Shown here in pieces: positions 1 to 6,747 of a DNA stretch of 17,242 nucleotides. Origin of the DNA: Sphingomonadaceae bacterium (GTDB taxonomy: Bacteria; Pseudomonadota; Alphaproteobacteria; Sphingomonadales; Sphingomonadaceae); assembly GCA_023384025.1 (NCBI GenBank), contig JAHDXX010000029.1, positions 1 through 17,242 of the forward strand. The letters are read 5' to 3'. The position numbers were made by a program, and so were the translations under genes. The notes under the pieces were generated by a model. It saw only the letters and a program-made list of their open reading frames with translations. It was not told where the DNA came from and did no database searches. Each line of letters begins with the position of its first letter. Within the stretch, counting starts at the first letter, position 1.

Positions 1-295
1 CCAGTCCGGCGTTGTTTACGAGCACAGAGAGGCCGCCCATTCGATGCTGTGCTTGCTCAAGCACGACTGCCCAATCTGCAGCGCTCGTCACATCGTGCCG
101 GATTGCCCAGGCGACTTCCTTGCCTAGTTCCGCATTGATAGACTCGGCTTGTTGCTGCGCGCCCTCCTGGTTGACGTCAGTCAGCAAGACCAGCGCGCCG
201 TGCCTAGCGAGCATGTGTGCTGACGCGGATCCCAGACCCTGTGCCGCACCGGTCACGAGCGCTTTCTTTCCGACAACGCGGCCTGGGAAATTCAC
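1..295 (-). CDS. SDR-family dehydrogenase/reductase, N-terminal part (runs off the left edge)
   Basis: Reading leftward from a GTG at 295, the frame is open for 98 codons to the window edge. The protein has the classical short-chain dehydrogenase N-terminus: the TGAAQGLG glycine-rich nucleotide loop at about residues 15-22, an acidic residue at the end of beta-2 (LLTDVN, about residue 41) that suggests preference for NAD(H), and the NNAG motif at the cut end. A GGAGAG ribosome binding site lies 4 bases before the GTG. The catalytic Ser-Tyr-Lys region is outside the window. Members oxidise secondary alcohols or 3-hydroxyacyl-CoAs, or reduce the ketones. It diverges from a Baeyer-Villiger monooxygenase and shares an operator-like site with it, so an attractive but unproven role is making the ketone substrate of the monooxygenase. 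AtuB/AtuG-like roles are an alternative. Confidence 0.9.
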   Translation of the reverse strand, partial: MNFPGRVVGKKALVTGAAQGLGSASAHMLARHGALVLLTDVNQEGAQQQAESINAELGKEVAWAIRHDVTSAADWAVVLEQAQHRMGGLSVLVNNAGL

Positions 296-333
296 GCTGC
301 TCTCCAATCCGCTTGTCAACGGTGCGGCATGAT

Positions 334-354
334 ACTAGTGTGTGACAAGCAAGT
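334..354. promoter_or_regulatory. Operator-like 21-bp site 1, between the SDR and BVMO genes
   Basis: The site reads ACTAG-N7-CAAGCAAGT. Seven of its ten symmetric base pairs match, so it is a degenerate inverted repeat. The outer arms are identical to site 4 at 6525-6545. It ends just before the GGAGAGG ribosome binding site of the BVMO gene, so a bound regulator would block this promoter region or the start of the transcript. I infer that it is bound by the TetR protein encoded at 1878-2558. No convincing -35/-10 pair was found in this 69-bp gap. Confidence 0.65.
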
Positions 355-364
355 GGAGAGGTCA

Positions 365-1867
365 ATGCAGAATCAATCAGCCACGGCGCTGGTCACCGAG
401 TCGTCGCGCGCGCACAGTGCGTCTTATCGACCGCGAACCGCGATCATCGGGGCCGGCGCTGCAGGCATGTTGCAGGCCATCAAGCTGCGTGAGGCCGGAT
501 ATGATGACATCGTCATTTACGAGAAGGCCAATGAAGTAGGCGGAACATGGCGCGAAAATCGCTATCCCGGCATCGCCTGCGATGTGCCAGCTCACCACTA
601 CAATTATTCGTTCGAGCATAATCCTGGCTGGAGCCACCGACTGGCACTGGGCCCTGAAATCCAGGAGTATATGAAAAAGATCGCTGACAAATATGATCTG
701 CGACGCAGCATCGTTTTCGGTACTAAGGTGACCAAAGCCCATTTCGACGGTAGGCAATGGCAAATCGAAACCTCGACCGGAAAGCGTGACACGGTCGATT
801 TCCTAATAGCCGCTACGGGGCCACTGCATGTCCCTGCTTTTCCTGACATTGACGGAATCGACGATTTCAAAGGGTTCAAGTTCCACACCGCCGAGTGGCT
901 CGACGACCTGGATCTTTCGGATAAGCGGGTCGGCCTGATTGGCAGCGGATCTACGGGAACTCAGGCAATTTCGGCCCTTGCAGAACGCGGCATCAATCTG
1001 AAGGCGTTCATCCGCACCCCGCAATGGATCTTCCCATTGCCAAATCGGAGGTTCGGCAAGCTGGAGCGCGCTGTCGTCCGTACATTTCCGTTTATCGGTC
1101 GCATGGCGGGCAGCTTCTACGGATGGTTCTTCGAAAAGGTATTCGCCAAAGCGGTGATCAGCGACGGCTGGCAGCGGAAATTTCTTTCAGGAATGTGCAA
1201 ATGGCATCTGAGCAGGGTCAAGGATCCCGTTCTTCGCCAGAAGCTCACCCCTCCTGACGAGCCACTGTGCAAGCGCATGGTCATGTCGACGCTGTTCTAC
1301 CCGGCGGTGTCGCGCCCCAATGTCGAGATTGTGCGCGAAGGGATTGTTCGAGCGACAGAAAATGGGCTCATCGATCAAACCGGACACCTGCACGAACTCG
1401 ATGTCATCATCTTTGCCACTGGATTTCACGCGAGATCATACCACCGGCCGATCGAGGTCACTAACGCGAGCGGATTGTCCCTCGACCAAGCCTGGAAGGA
1501 TGAAACCGGCGCGCACCTATCGGTCCACGTTCCCGGATTTCCGAACTTTATGCTGATTGGGGGGCCGCATTCGCCAAGAGGGAACTTCAGCGCAATCGCC
1601 TATTCGGAAGCGATCGTGGACCATATCGTGAAGGTCATCCGGTATTGCGCAGAAAATGGATATCATTCGGTTGAGGCCAGGCCGGAAGCCCTGGCGCAGT
1701 TCCGTAACCGGGTTGTGGCCGCGGTGCCAAAGACTATCTGGAATACTGGCTGCAGAAATTGGTACCAGGACGAGAACGGCGTTCCGGAAAACTGGACCGG
1801 GACGCCTGACGAATTTCGCGATATTCTTCGTGAGCCGAATTACGCCGAGTTCAACCTTGCGGCATAA
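365..1867 (+). CDS. Flavin-dependent Baeyer-Villiger monooxygenase (type I BVMO)
   Basis: This 500-residue protein uses FAD and NADPH to insert an oxygen atom next to a ketone carbonyl, giving an ester or lactone. Visible motifs are the FAD-binding GAGAAG (residues 29-34), GGTWRENRYPG (59-69), the BVMO fingerprint FxGxxxHxxxW as FKGFKFHTAEW (168-178), the NADPH-binding GSGSTG (193-198) and ATGF (351-354). The length fits the short type I BVMOs (about 490-550 residues). I prefer ATG 365, with GGAG at 355-358 six bases upstream, over the start at 329, which would place the operator-like site inside the gene. It is cytoplasmic, with no signal peptide. It diverges from the SDR and ends 10 bp from the converging tetR gene. 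The substrate cannot be read from sequence; context suggests a cyclic or branched, terpenoid-like ketone. Confidence 0.93.
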   Translation: MQNQSATALVTESSRAHSASYRPRTAIIGAGAAGMLQAIKLREAGYDDIVIYEKANEVGGTWRENRYPGIACDVPAHHYNYSFEHNPGWSHRLALGPEIQEYMKKIADKYDLRRSIVFGTKVTKAHFDGRQWQIETSTGKRDTVDFLIAATGPLHVPAFPDIDGIDDFKGFKFHTAEWLDDLDLSDKRVGLIGSGSTGTQAISALAERGINLKAFIRTPQWIFPLPNRRFGKLERAVVRTFPFIGRMAGSFYGWFFEKVFAKAVISDGWQRKFLSGMCKWHLSRVKDPVLRQKLTPPDEPLCKRMVMSTLFYPAVSRPNVEIVREGIVRATENGLIDQTGHLHELDVIIFATGFHARSYHRPIEVTNASGLSLDQAWKDETGAHLSVHVPGFPNFMLIGGPHSPRGNFSAIAYSEAIVDHIVKVIRYCAENGYHSVEARPEALAQFRNRVVAAVPKTIWNTGCRNWYQDENGVPENWTGTPDEFRDILREPNYAEFNLAA

Positions 1868-1877
1868 CTACGTCAAA

Positions 1878-2558
1878 TCAGGCGATACGCCGCAGCGCAT
1901 TGCCTGGTTCACCGATAACTAGGATCAGCGCGTCGCGGAAATCATGAAGTGCGCTCTCGAACTCGATCGCGTCCGGGTTCGCAAGCCATTGGTAGACCAG
2001 CCCGAAGAAAAACGAGGTGTATTGGAGCGCTACCCGGTTTGGTTCCACGGTCTGCTTGATCGTCCGCTCTTCGATACCTTGGCTGATATAGCGCGCGATC
2101 GCACGACGATACGCGCTGTGCTGCTCGGCAAGGCGCTCACGCATCACGCTGATGCTTCCAACCGTTTCGTAGTAGAGGATGAACATTGCGCGGACGTAGT
2201 CCGAGTTAGTGTTCATGAAATTTATGATGCTCTCATTCGCGGCCTCGAACGCCTCAAGGCCCGTTTTACTACCTACGAACGACGTACTTTCTTTCTTCCA
2301 TCGCTCGTTGAAGACCTGGATCAGCTCCGCAAACAGCTCGTCCTTCGATCCAAACCTATTGCTGGCTAGCCCGCGACTGTATCCCGCAAGTTCTCCGATT
2401 TCACGAAGCGTCGTGTTGTGCGTCCCGCGTTCCAGAACGAGTGCCATCGCTGCATCAAGCATGCGGCCATCAGAAATGGCTGTGCGCTCTGTCTGAGTGA
2501 GGCGGGGCGACTTGTTGCCCGTTTTCTTCCCCGGCTGAAGTCTGCGCATCGTTGCCAA
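1878..2558 (-). CDS. TetR-family transcriptional regulator, probable repressor of the cluster
   Basis: A 226-residue protein with an N-terminal TetR DNA-binding domain. The helix-turn-helix lies at about residues 50-77 (TLREIGELAGYSRGLASNRF, then GSKDELF) and is followed by an all-helical ligand-binding domain. I chose the TTG start at 2558 because a GGGGGA ribosome binding site lies seven bases upstream; ATG 2549 in the same frame is the alternative. A longer reading to 2645 exists but would swallow operator-like site 2 and has no better ribosome binding site. Four near-identical pseudo-palindromes stand in front of every transcription unit here, including this gene, so I infer an autoregulated local repressor released by a pathway intermediate, possibly an acyl-CoA. 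This mirrors AtuR of the pseudomonad terpene cluster, but the ligand is unknown. Confidence 0.93.
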   Translation of the reverse strand: MATMRRLQPGKKTGNKSPRLTQTERTAISDGRMLDAAMALVLERGTHNTTLREIGELAGYSRGLASNRFGSKDELFAELIQVFNERWKKESTSFVGSKTGLEAFEAANESIINFMNTNSDYVRAMFILYYETVGSISVMRERLAEQHSAYRRAIARYISQGIEERTIKQTVEPNRVALQYTSFFFGLVYQWLANPDAIEFESALHDFRDALILVIGEPGNALRRIA

Positions 2559-2590
2559 TTTTCGATCCCCCGCTTGGTGTATCCGAGGTT

Positions 2591-2619
2591 CTTGTAGATG
2601 ATGCACTTGCCGCAAGCAA
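2591..2619 (-). promoter_or_regulatory. Candidate sigma-70 promoter of tetR
   Basis: On the minus strand, TTGCTT (2619-2614) and TACAAG (2596-2591) are separated by exactly 17 bp. The -35 half lies inside operator-like site 2, as expected for autorepression. The start codon at 2558 follows about 33 bases after the -10. Both hexamers match consensus only in part, so this is tentative. Confidence 0.35.
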
Positions 2620-2621
2620 GT
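2601..2621. promoter_or_regulatory. Operator-like 21-bp site 2, upstream of tetR
   Basis: The right arm CAAGCAAGT (2613-2621) is identical to sites 1 and 4, and the core CTTGC-C-GCAAG (2606-2616) is a perfect palindrome around one central base. The left outer arm is ATGCA instead of ACTAG. It lies about 45 bp upstream of the tetR start and overlaps the candidate -35 box, which suggests autoregulation. Confidence 0.65.
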
Positions 2622-2828
2622 TAAGGTCTGATCCTTGAGCTGCATTGCACGGCCATGTTGACGGCAACGGCCAAAGGTCAGTGTCCGCCCATTATGCAGG
2701 ACGTCGCTATAGCCTAAAAAAATGGCTGAATCGGACCTTGAGTGGATATGCGCGAATCCTCCGCAAGATTCTTACATGCATATGCCAACCGGGGGACGGT
2801 TAGCCTCTCCCTCCTGAAGCACAAACTC

Positions 2829-2857
2829 ACTTGCTTGCTTGCGACTAGCAAGCTAGG
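2829..2857. promoter_or_regulatory. Operator-like site 3, upstream of the kinase operon (inverted orientation, extended)
   Basis: Read on the minus strand, 2829-2849 is GCTAG-N7-CAAGCAAGT, nearly identical to sites 1 and 4. The same stretch can also be read as the half-sites ACTTGCTTGC (2829-2838) and GCAAGCTAG (2848-2856) spread apart by 9 bases, symmetric around 2843 with 10 of 14 pairs matching. Either two overlapping sites or a longer operator may be present. It lies 39 bp before the GTG start of the kinase gene. Confidence 0.6.
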
Positions 2858-2895
2858 GGAGCTTCTAGTGGTGAAGATGATTTGGAGGTTCCGGG

Positions 2896-3981
2896 GTGGC
2901 GCATTCTGCCAGCGATTCTGGCGTTCCCGATGCGATGCCTGTTCGCGATGGTCATCAATTAGACGAATCCAGTCTTCACAGCTGGATGGCCAGAAATGTT
3001 GCGGGGTACCAAGGACCCATAGCAGTGCGGCAATTCCGCGGCGGACAATCCAATCCAACCTACCTCCTGACTACGTCAGCCCGGTCCTACGTCTTACGTC
3101 GACAGCCGCCCGGCCCCCTCCTGAAAGGCGCACACGCTGTCGATCGGGAAGCGATGGTACAGATGGCATTGGCGGATACGCGCGTCCCAACTGCAAGGGT
3201 CTACGCAACATGTCTCGATCCCGAGATTATCGGGACCAAGTTCTACATAATGGAGCTGGTTGAGGGACGCATCTTCTGGGACGCGACCTTTCCCGAGATC
3301 TCCTCGGTAGATCGGCCACTGTATTTTGACGCGATGAGTTCAGTGATCGCCGATCTCCACGCGCTCGCCCCGGCATCCATCGGACTGGACGGCTTTGGTC
3401 GGCCGACCGGCTATGTAGAGCGTCAGATCAAGCGGATGTCAGAGCAGTATCTGGCCGATACCGTCGCTGGACGGGACCCGAATATGGATAGGCTGATCTC
3501 GTGGCTGCAGCAGGCCAGTCTGCGAGGCGAGGATCGCAGAGCCGTCGTGCATGGAGATTTCCGCTGCGATAATCTGATCTTTCATCCGACCGAGCCACGG
3601 GTCGTCGCTGTTATCGACTGGGAACTGGCAACCCTGGGACATCCGCTGGCTGATTTTGCCTATCACGCGATGATGTATCGAATGCCCGGCCATATTGTGG
3701 CGGGCTTGGCCGGGGTCGATCTGTCGAAGCTCAACATCCCATCCGAAGCCGAGTATCTAGCTCGCTACGCGAGGCTCACGGGACTGACGGATACGACTGA
3801 CTACGACTACTACGTCGCGTTCTCGTTCTTCCGGCTCGCTGCGATCATTCACGGCATCAAGGGGCGCCTTGCGAGGGGAACAGCCGCTTCGGCGGACGCG
3901 GCCGAGCGCGTGAAGGCACTTCCGGAACTGGCAGAGCTCGCGTGGGAACAGGCGCGTCGCGCAGGCGCACCGGCATCGTGA
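2896..3981 (+). CDS. APH-fold phosphotransferase, ACAD10/11-kinase-like (putative hydroxyacyl-CoA kinase)
   Basis: A 361-residue member of the aminoglycoside-phosphotransferase/choline-kinase fold. Visible motifs are the Brenner-type catalytic loop HGDFRCDN (H219, D221, N226) and the metal-binding IDWE (D241), followed by LGHPLADFA, which is typical of the group that is fused to or paired with acyl-CoA dehydrogenases. The GTG start at 2896 has TGGAGG seven bases upstream. The next gene, an ACAD11-type dehydrogenase, begins 7 bp after the stop, reproducing as two genes the domain pair fused in vertebrate ACAD10/ACAD11; LvaA in the levulinate pathway is a related bacterial kinase. Those systems phosphorylate 4-hydroxyacyl-CoAs so that the hydroxyl can be eliminated. 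I infer the same chemistry here. Antibiotic resistance is unlikely in this context. Confidence 0.88.
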   Translation: MAHSASDSGVPDAMPVRDGHQLDESSLHSWMARNVAGYQGPIAVRQFRGGQSNPTYLLTTSARSYVLRRQPPGPLLKGAHAVDREAMVQMALADTRVPTARVYATCLDPEIIGTKFYIMELVEGRIFWDATFPEISSVDRPLYFDAMSSVIADLHALAPASIGLDGFGRPTGYVERQIKRMSEQYLADTVAGRDPNMDRLISWLQQASLRGEDRRAVVHGDFRCDNLIFHPTEPRVVAVIDWELATLGHPLADFAYHAMMYRMPGHIVAGLAGVDLSKLNIPSEAEYLARYARLTGLTDTTDYDYYVAFSFFRLAAIIHGIKGRLARGTAASADAAERVKALPELAELAWEQARRAGAPAS

Positions 3982-3988
3982 GGGGCGC

Positions 3989-5317
3989 ATGAACATTACC
4001 CAGAGCCCCCGAAGCGCTGACCTGCGGCACCGTTTGCAGGCGTTCATGGCCGAGCACCTCTATCCTATAGAGCAAGAGCTGTATCTTGCCGCCGAGCGCC
4101 TCGGTCCTTGGGAAATCTATCCCTACATCGACGACCTGAAGCAGCGCGCACGCGCTGAAGGCCTGTGGAACCTCTTCCTGCCGGCAGCCCATGGTCCGGA
4201 CGGTCTCAGCAATGTCGAATATGCCCCGCTGTGCGAACAGATGGGCCGCTCGCTTTTCGCCCCCGAAATCTTCAACTGCTCGGCACCGGATACCGGCAAC
4301 ATGGAGACGCTGCTGCTTTTCGGGACGGACGAACAGAAAGGTTGTTACCTCAAGCCTCTCCTCGAGGGGCAGACGCGCTCTGCTTTCGCAATGACAGAGC
4401 CCGAAGTGGCCTCGTCAGACGCCACCAATATCGCTTCGCAGATCAGGCGCGATGGCGACGAGTACGTGATCAACGGCAGGAAGTGGTACACCACTGGAGC
4501 GACGGATCCTCGCTGTGCCTTCTTCATTTTCATGGGTCGTACTGGTGATGCCGATACCGATCGGCACAAGGCCCAGTCCATGATCCTCGTCCCGCGCGAC
4601 GCCGCAGGCGTGCGGGTGGTCAGGGCATTGCCCGTGCTGGGATTCTACGGCGTTCCGGACCGCTCAGCAGAGGTCGTGTTCGAAGATGTGCGTGTGCCTG
4701 CGACAAACATATTGCTGGGAGAGGGGCGTGGCTTCGAAATAGCGCAGGGGCGGCTTGGGCCCGGGCGCATCCACCATTGCATGAGGCTGATCGGACTGAG
4801 CGAGCGTGTGCTCGAGCGGATGTGTCGGCGAGCAAGCGAGAGGGTGGCTTTCGGCAGTCCACTGTCGGAGCAGAGCGTCACGCTCGAAAGGATCGCGCAG
4901 GCGAGGATCCTGATCGACCAGGCGAGACTTCTGACCATGCGTGCTGCCTGGATGATGGACACGGTGGGCAACAAGGCGGCTCGCCAGGAAATCGCGATGA
5001 TCAAGGTCGCTGCACCCGCCATGGCGCAGCAGGTCGTCGACTGGGCAATCCAGCTTTTCGGGGGCGGCGGGACGAACAACGATCATTTCCTCGCCGCGGC
5101 ATTCGCCACGGCGCGGTTGCTACGATTGGCTGATGGCCCCGACGAAGTGCACCGCAACCAGATCGCGAAGCTCGAATTGCGCCGCCACGCTTCAAATAAT
5201 GGCGAGTTATCGGGCTCGAGGGCGACCGGTCTCACACTTGCCGAAGCTGACGCCGTTGCGAGCGCCAGTCTGTGGCCTGCGCCCGTGCGGGGCCCCCAGC
5301 GCGGACAGGCCGCCTGA
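3989..5317 (+). CDS. Acyl-CoA dehydrogenase, ACAD10/11-like
   Basis: A 442-residue acyl-CoA dehydrogenase with the FAD/substrate motif MTEP (135-138), a flavin-stacking segment KWYTTGA (W166) and the C-terminal helical domain. Near the C-terminus, where medium-chain enzymes carry the catalytic Glu in YEGT, it has DGPDEVH (382-388), a signature I associate with the ACAD10/11 branch. ATG 3989 has GAGGGG four bases upstream and follows the kinase stop by 7 bp, so the two are almost certainly cotranslated. By analogy with ACAD11 and LvaC, it may act on the phosphorylated hydroxyacyl-CoA, eliminating phosphate to give an enoyl-CoA or isomer, rather than carrying out simple dehydrogenation. The family call is firm; the reaction is inferred from the pairing. 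It would be a soluble flavoenzyme. Confidence 0.9.
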   Translation: MNITQSPRSADLRHRLQAFMAEHLYPIEQELYLAAERLGPWEIYPYIDDLKQRARAEGLWNLFLPAAHGPDGLSNVEYAPLCEQMGRSLFAPEIFNCSAPDTGNMETLLLFGTDEQKGCYLKPLLEGQTRSAFAMTEPEVASSDATNIASQIRRDGDEYVINGRKWYTTGATDPRCAFFIFMGRTGDADTDRHKAQSMILVPRDAAGVRVVRALPVLGFYGVPDRSAEVVFEDVRVPATNILLGEGRGFEIAQGRLGPGRIHHCMRLIGLSERVLERMCRRASERVAFGSPLSEQSVTLERIAQARILIDQARLLTMRAAWMMDTVGNKAARQEIAMIKVAAPAMAQQVVDWAIQLFGGGGTNNDHFLAAAFATARLLRLADGPDEVHRNQIAKLELRRHASNNGELSGSRATGLTLAEADAVASASLWPAPVRGPQRGQAA

Positions 5318-5353
5318 TGATAAGCAAATCAGCGAACAAGAGTGGAGCAGATG

Positions 5354-6505
5354 ATGCAGACCTTTGACTTCGATCTCGGCGAATCTGCCGATATGATCCG
5401 CGAGACCACCCATCGGTTCGCGACCGACAAGATCGCTCCGCTCGCGAAGAAGATCGATGAGGACGACTGGTTCCCGCGAGATGAGTTGTGGGCAAGCATG
5501 GGCGAACTCGGCTTGCACGGTATTACTGTCTCGGAAGATGATGGTGGGCTGGGTCTCGGCTATCTTGAACACGTGATCGCGTGCGAGGAAATCGCGCGGG
5601 CTTCAGGGGCAATAGGGCTGAGCTACGGCGCGCACACCAACCTGTGCATCAACCAGATCGCGCGCTGGGGTTCGCCGGAGCAGAAGGCGAAATATCTGCC
5701 GCCGCTGGTATCGGGCGATCACCTAGGTAGCCTGGCGATGTCGGAAGCGGGTGCGGGTTCTGATGTCGTTTCGATGAAATTGAAGGCAGATGCCGTTCAG
5801 GGCGGTTACCTCCTCAACGGCACGAAGTTCTGGATCACCAATGCCACTTACGCTGACACGCTGGTCGTTTACGCCAAGACCGGAGAGGGCAGTGGCGGTA
5901 TCACGGCTTTCATCGTCGAGAAGGGCATGGAAGGCTTCTCGATTGGCCAGAAGATCGACAAGATGGGCATGCGCGGTTCGCCGACCGCTGAGCTGGTATT
6001 CGACAATTGCACGGTGCCAGAGGAAAACGCTCTGGGACCGGTGAACGGCGGTGTCGGAGTACTGATGAGCGGCCTCGATTTCGAAAGGGTTGTTCTGGCT
6101 GGCATACCTCTAGGCATAATGCAGGCCTGTCTCGACGTAGTTTTGCCGTTTGTGCGTGAGCGCAAACAGTTCGGCAGGGCGATTGGCGAGTTCCAGCTAA
6201 TGCAGGCAAAGATTGCCGACATGTACGTCGCTCTCAATTCATCGCGGGCATATGTCTACGCAGTGGCGCGGAGCTGTGATGCGGGCCGCACGACCCGCTT
6301 TGATGCGGCGGCGGCATTGTTATTGGCCGCTGAAAACACAGTGCGCGTGGCCAACGAGGCGGTCCAGGCGCTTGGCGGAGCTGGCTTTACCAAGGACTGG
6401 CCCGTCGAGCGTTTCTATCGGGACGCCAAGCTCCTCGGCATCGGTGGTGGCACGAACGAAATTCGGCGAATGCTGATTGGTCGGGAATTGATCGGGGCAA
6501 CCTAG
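5354..6505 (+). CDS. Isovaleryl-CoA-dehydrogenase-like acyl-CoA dehydrogenase
   Basis: A 383-residue dehydrogenase with LAMSEAGAGSD (flavin/substrate loop, about 127-137), FWITNA (W160) and the C-terminal GGGTNEIRR. The residue that is the catalytic Glu in medium-chain enzymes is Gly365 here. A Glu stands instead at 244 in GLDFERVVLAG, the helix-G position used by isovaleryl-CoA dehydrogenase. This placement of the base is typical of enzymes for 3-methyl-branched acyl-CoAs, including leucine and citronellyl-type substrates. It would make a 3-methyl-2-enoyl-CoA, exactly the substrate type for the carboxylase encoded further on. I chose ATG 5354, with GGAG six bases upstream; GTG 5342 and ATG 5351 are in the same frame. 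It follows the ACAD11-like gene by 36 bp and ends the first operon. LiuA and AtuD are the closest functional models. Confidence 0.92.
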   Translation: MQTFDFDLGESADMIRETTHRFATDKIAPLAKKIDEDDWFPRDELWASMGELGLHGITVSEDDGGLGLGYLEHVIACEEIARASGAIGLSYGAHTNLCINQIARWGSPEQKAKYLPPLVSGDHLGSLAMSEAGAGSDVVSMKLKADAVQGGYLLNGTKFWITNATYADTLVVYAKTGEGSGGITAFIVEKGMEGFSIGQKIDKMGMRGSPTAELVFDNCTVPEENALGPVNGGVGVLMSGLDFERVVLAGIPLGIMQACLDVVLPFVRERKQFGRAIGEFQLMQAKIADMYVALNSSRAYVYAVARSCDAGRTTRFDAAAALLLAAENTVRVANEAVQALGGAGFTKDWPVERFYRDAKLLGIGGGTNEIRRMLIGRELIGAT

Positions 6506-6524
6506 TGCACCGACCGATCGATTC

Positions 6525-6545
6525 ACTAGCTTGCGGCAAGCAAGT
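6525..6545. promoter_or_regulatory. Operator-like 21-bp site 4, upstream of the ligase operon
   Basis: This is the most symmetric copy: ACTAGCTTGC, one central G, then GCAAGCAAGT, with nine of ten base pairs matching. It ends one base before the -35 hexamer TTGACC of the promoter at 6547-6575, a classic place for a repressor to interfere with polymerase. The half-site CAAGCAAGT is shared with all other sites. Confidence 0.75.
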
Positions 6546-6546
6546 C

Positions 6547-6575
6547 TTGACCGAGCGGGTGATGCGGACTAGCAT
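6547..6575 (+). promoter_or_regulatory. Probable sigma-70 promoter of the ligase-to-mutase operon
   Basis: TTGACC (6547-6552) matches the -35 consensus at five of six positions and TAGCAT (6570-6575) matches the -10 at four of six, with an ideal 17-bp spacer. Transcription would begin near 6582, leaving a leader of about 160 bases that contains a short ORF. Operator-like site 4 abuts its upstream edge. Confidence 0.6.
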
Positions 6576-6630
6576 CTTGTCATAAGAATCGCTCACTTGA
6601 TGGGTGGAGATTAACGAGAAGAGGAAGCCG

Positions 6631-6747
6631 ATGCTGGCCTTACGCTTGAGCCAGGTGGTGAAGCCGGAGCTTCGTCCAAGCGACGGGCGCGGGATCGCTG
6701 GCGAAGGGGCAAATGCCCGCCTCTCGATAAGTGGGGTTGGGTGTTGA
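6631..6747 (+). CDS. Short leader ORF (38 codons), uncertain
   Basis: ATG 6631 has a strong ribosome binding site (AAGAGGAAG at 6619-6627) and is followed by 38 codons. Its TGA (6745-6747) overlaps the GTG start of the ligase gene (6741) by 7 bases. I recognise no domain. The peptide is basic and short, with MLALRLSQVV at its start. It could be a leader that couples translation to the ligase gene, whose own ribosome binding site is weak, or it could be chance. A frameshifted remnant of a longer ligase N-terminus is less likely, because the ligase reading from 6741 already covers the normal domain. Confidence 0.35.
   Translation: MLALRLSQVVKPELRPSDGRGIAGEGANARLSISGVGC

Larger units (their letters stand above)
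2559..2895. other. 337-bp intergenic region between divergent tetR and the kinase operon
   Basis: No credible gene was seen. The region holds operator-like sites 2 (2601-2621) and 3 (2829-2857), a candidate tetR promoter (2591-2619), an A-run at 2715-2721, a perfect 8-bp palindrome GCATATGC (2778-2785) and a small inverted repeat AACCG-N5-CGGTT (2787-2801). The kinase gene's ribosome binding site TGGAGG is at 2883-2888. I could not identify a clear sigma-70 promoter for the rightward operon, although site 3 marks where it is probably controlled. Confidence 0.6.
6506..6740. other. 235-bp region before the ligase operon: operator, promoter, short leader ORF
   Basis: Between the dehydrogenase stop and the ligase start lie operator-like site 4, a good sigma-70-like promoter and a 38-codon ORF with its own ribosome binding site (each listed separately). 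Short inverted repeats CTAGTG (6502-6507)/CACTAG (6524-6529), GAAGC-N4-GCTTC near 6660 and GGGC-N4-GCCC near 6710 were noted. None is followed by a T-run, so I see no clear terminator for the upstream operon, and read-through is possible. Confidence 0.55.

Noticed and set aside
49..64. Palindrome GTGCTTG-CT-CAAGCAC resembling the operator core
   Set aside because: It lies inside the SDR coding region, lacks the full CAAGCAAGT arm and the CTAG arm, and is not near a promoter; probably chance.
12..332. Rightward open frame at the left edge
   Set aside because: It is the antisense shadow of the SDR gene, whose TGxxxGxG and NNAG motifs are clear on the minus strand.
1868..1891. GGCG-ATA-CGCC hairpin between the convergent BVMO and tetR genes as a terminator
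   Set aside because: The stem is only 4 bp, there is no T-run, and it lies within the end of tetR.
2559..2645. N-terminal extension of the TetR protein to an ATG at 2645
   Set aside because: It would place operator-like site 2 and the candidate promoter inside the gene, and the extra residues do not resemble a TetR domain; TTG 2558 has a much better ribosome binding site.
2896..3981. Aminoglycoside-resistance phosphotransferase
   Set aside because: The fold is shared, but the LGHPLADFA region and tight pairing with an ACAD11-like gene point to the acyl-CoA kinase group.
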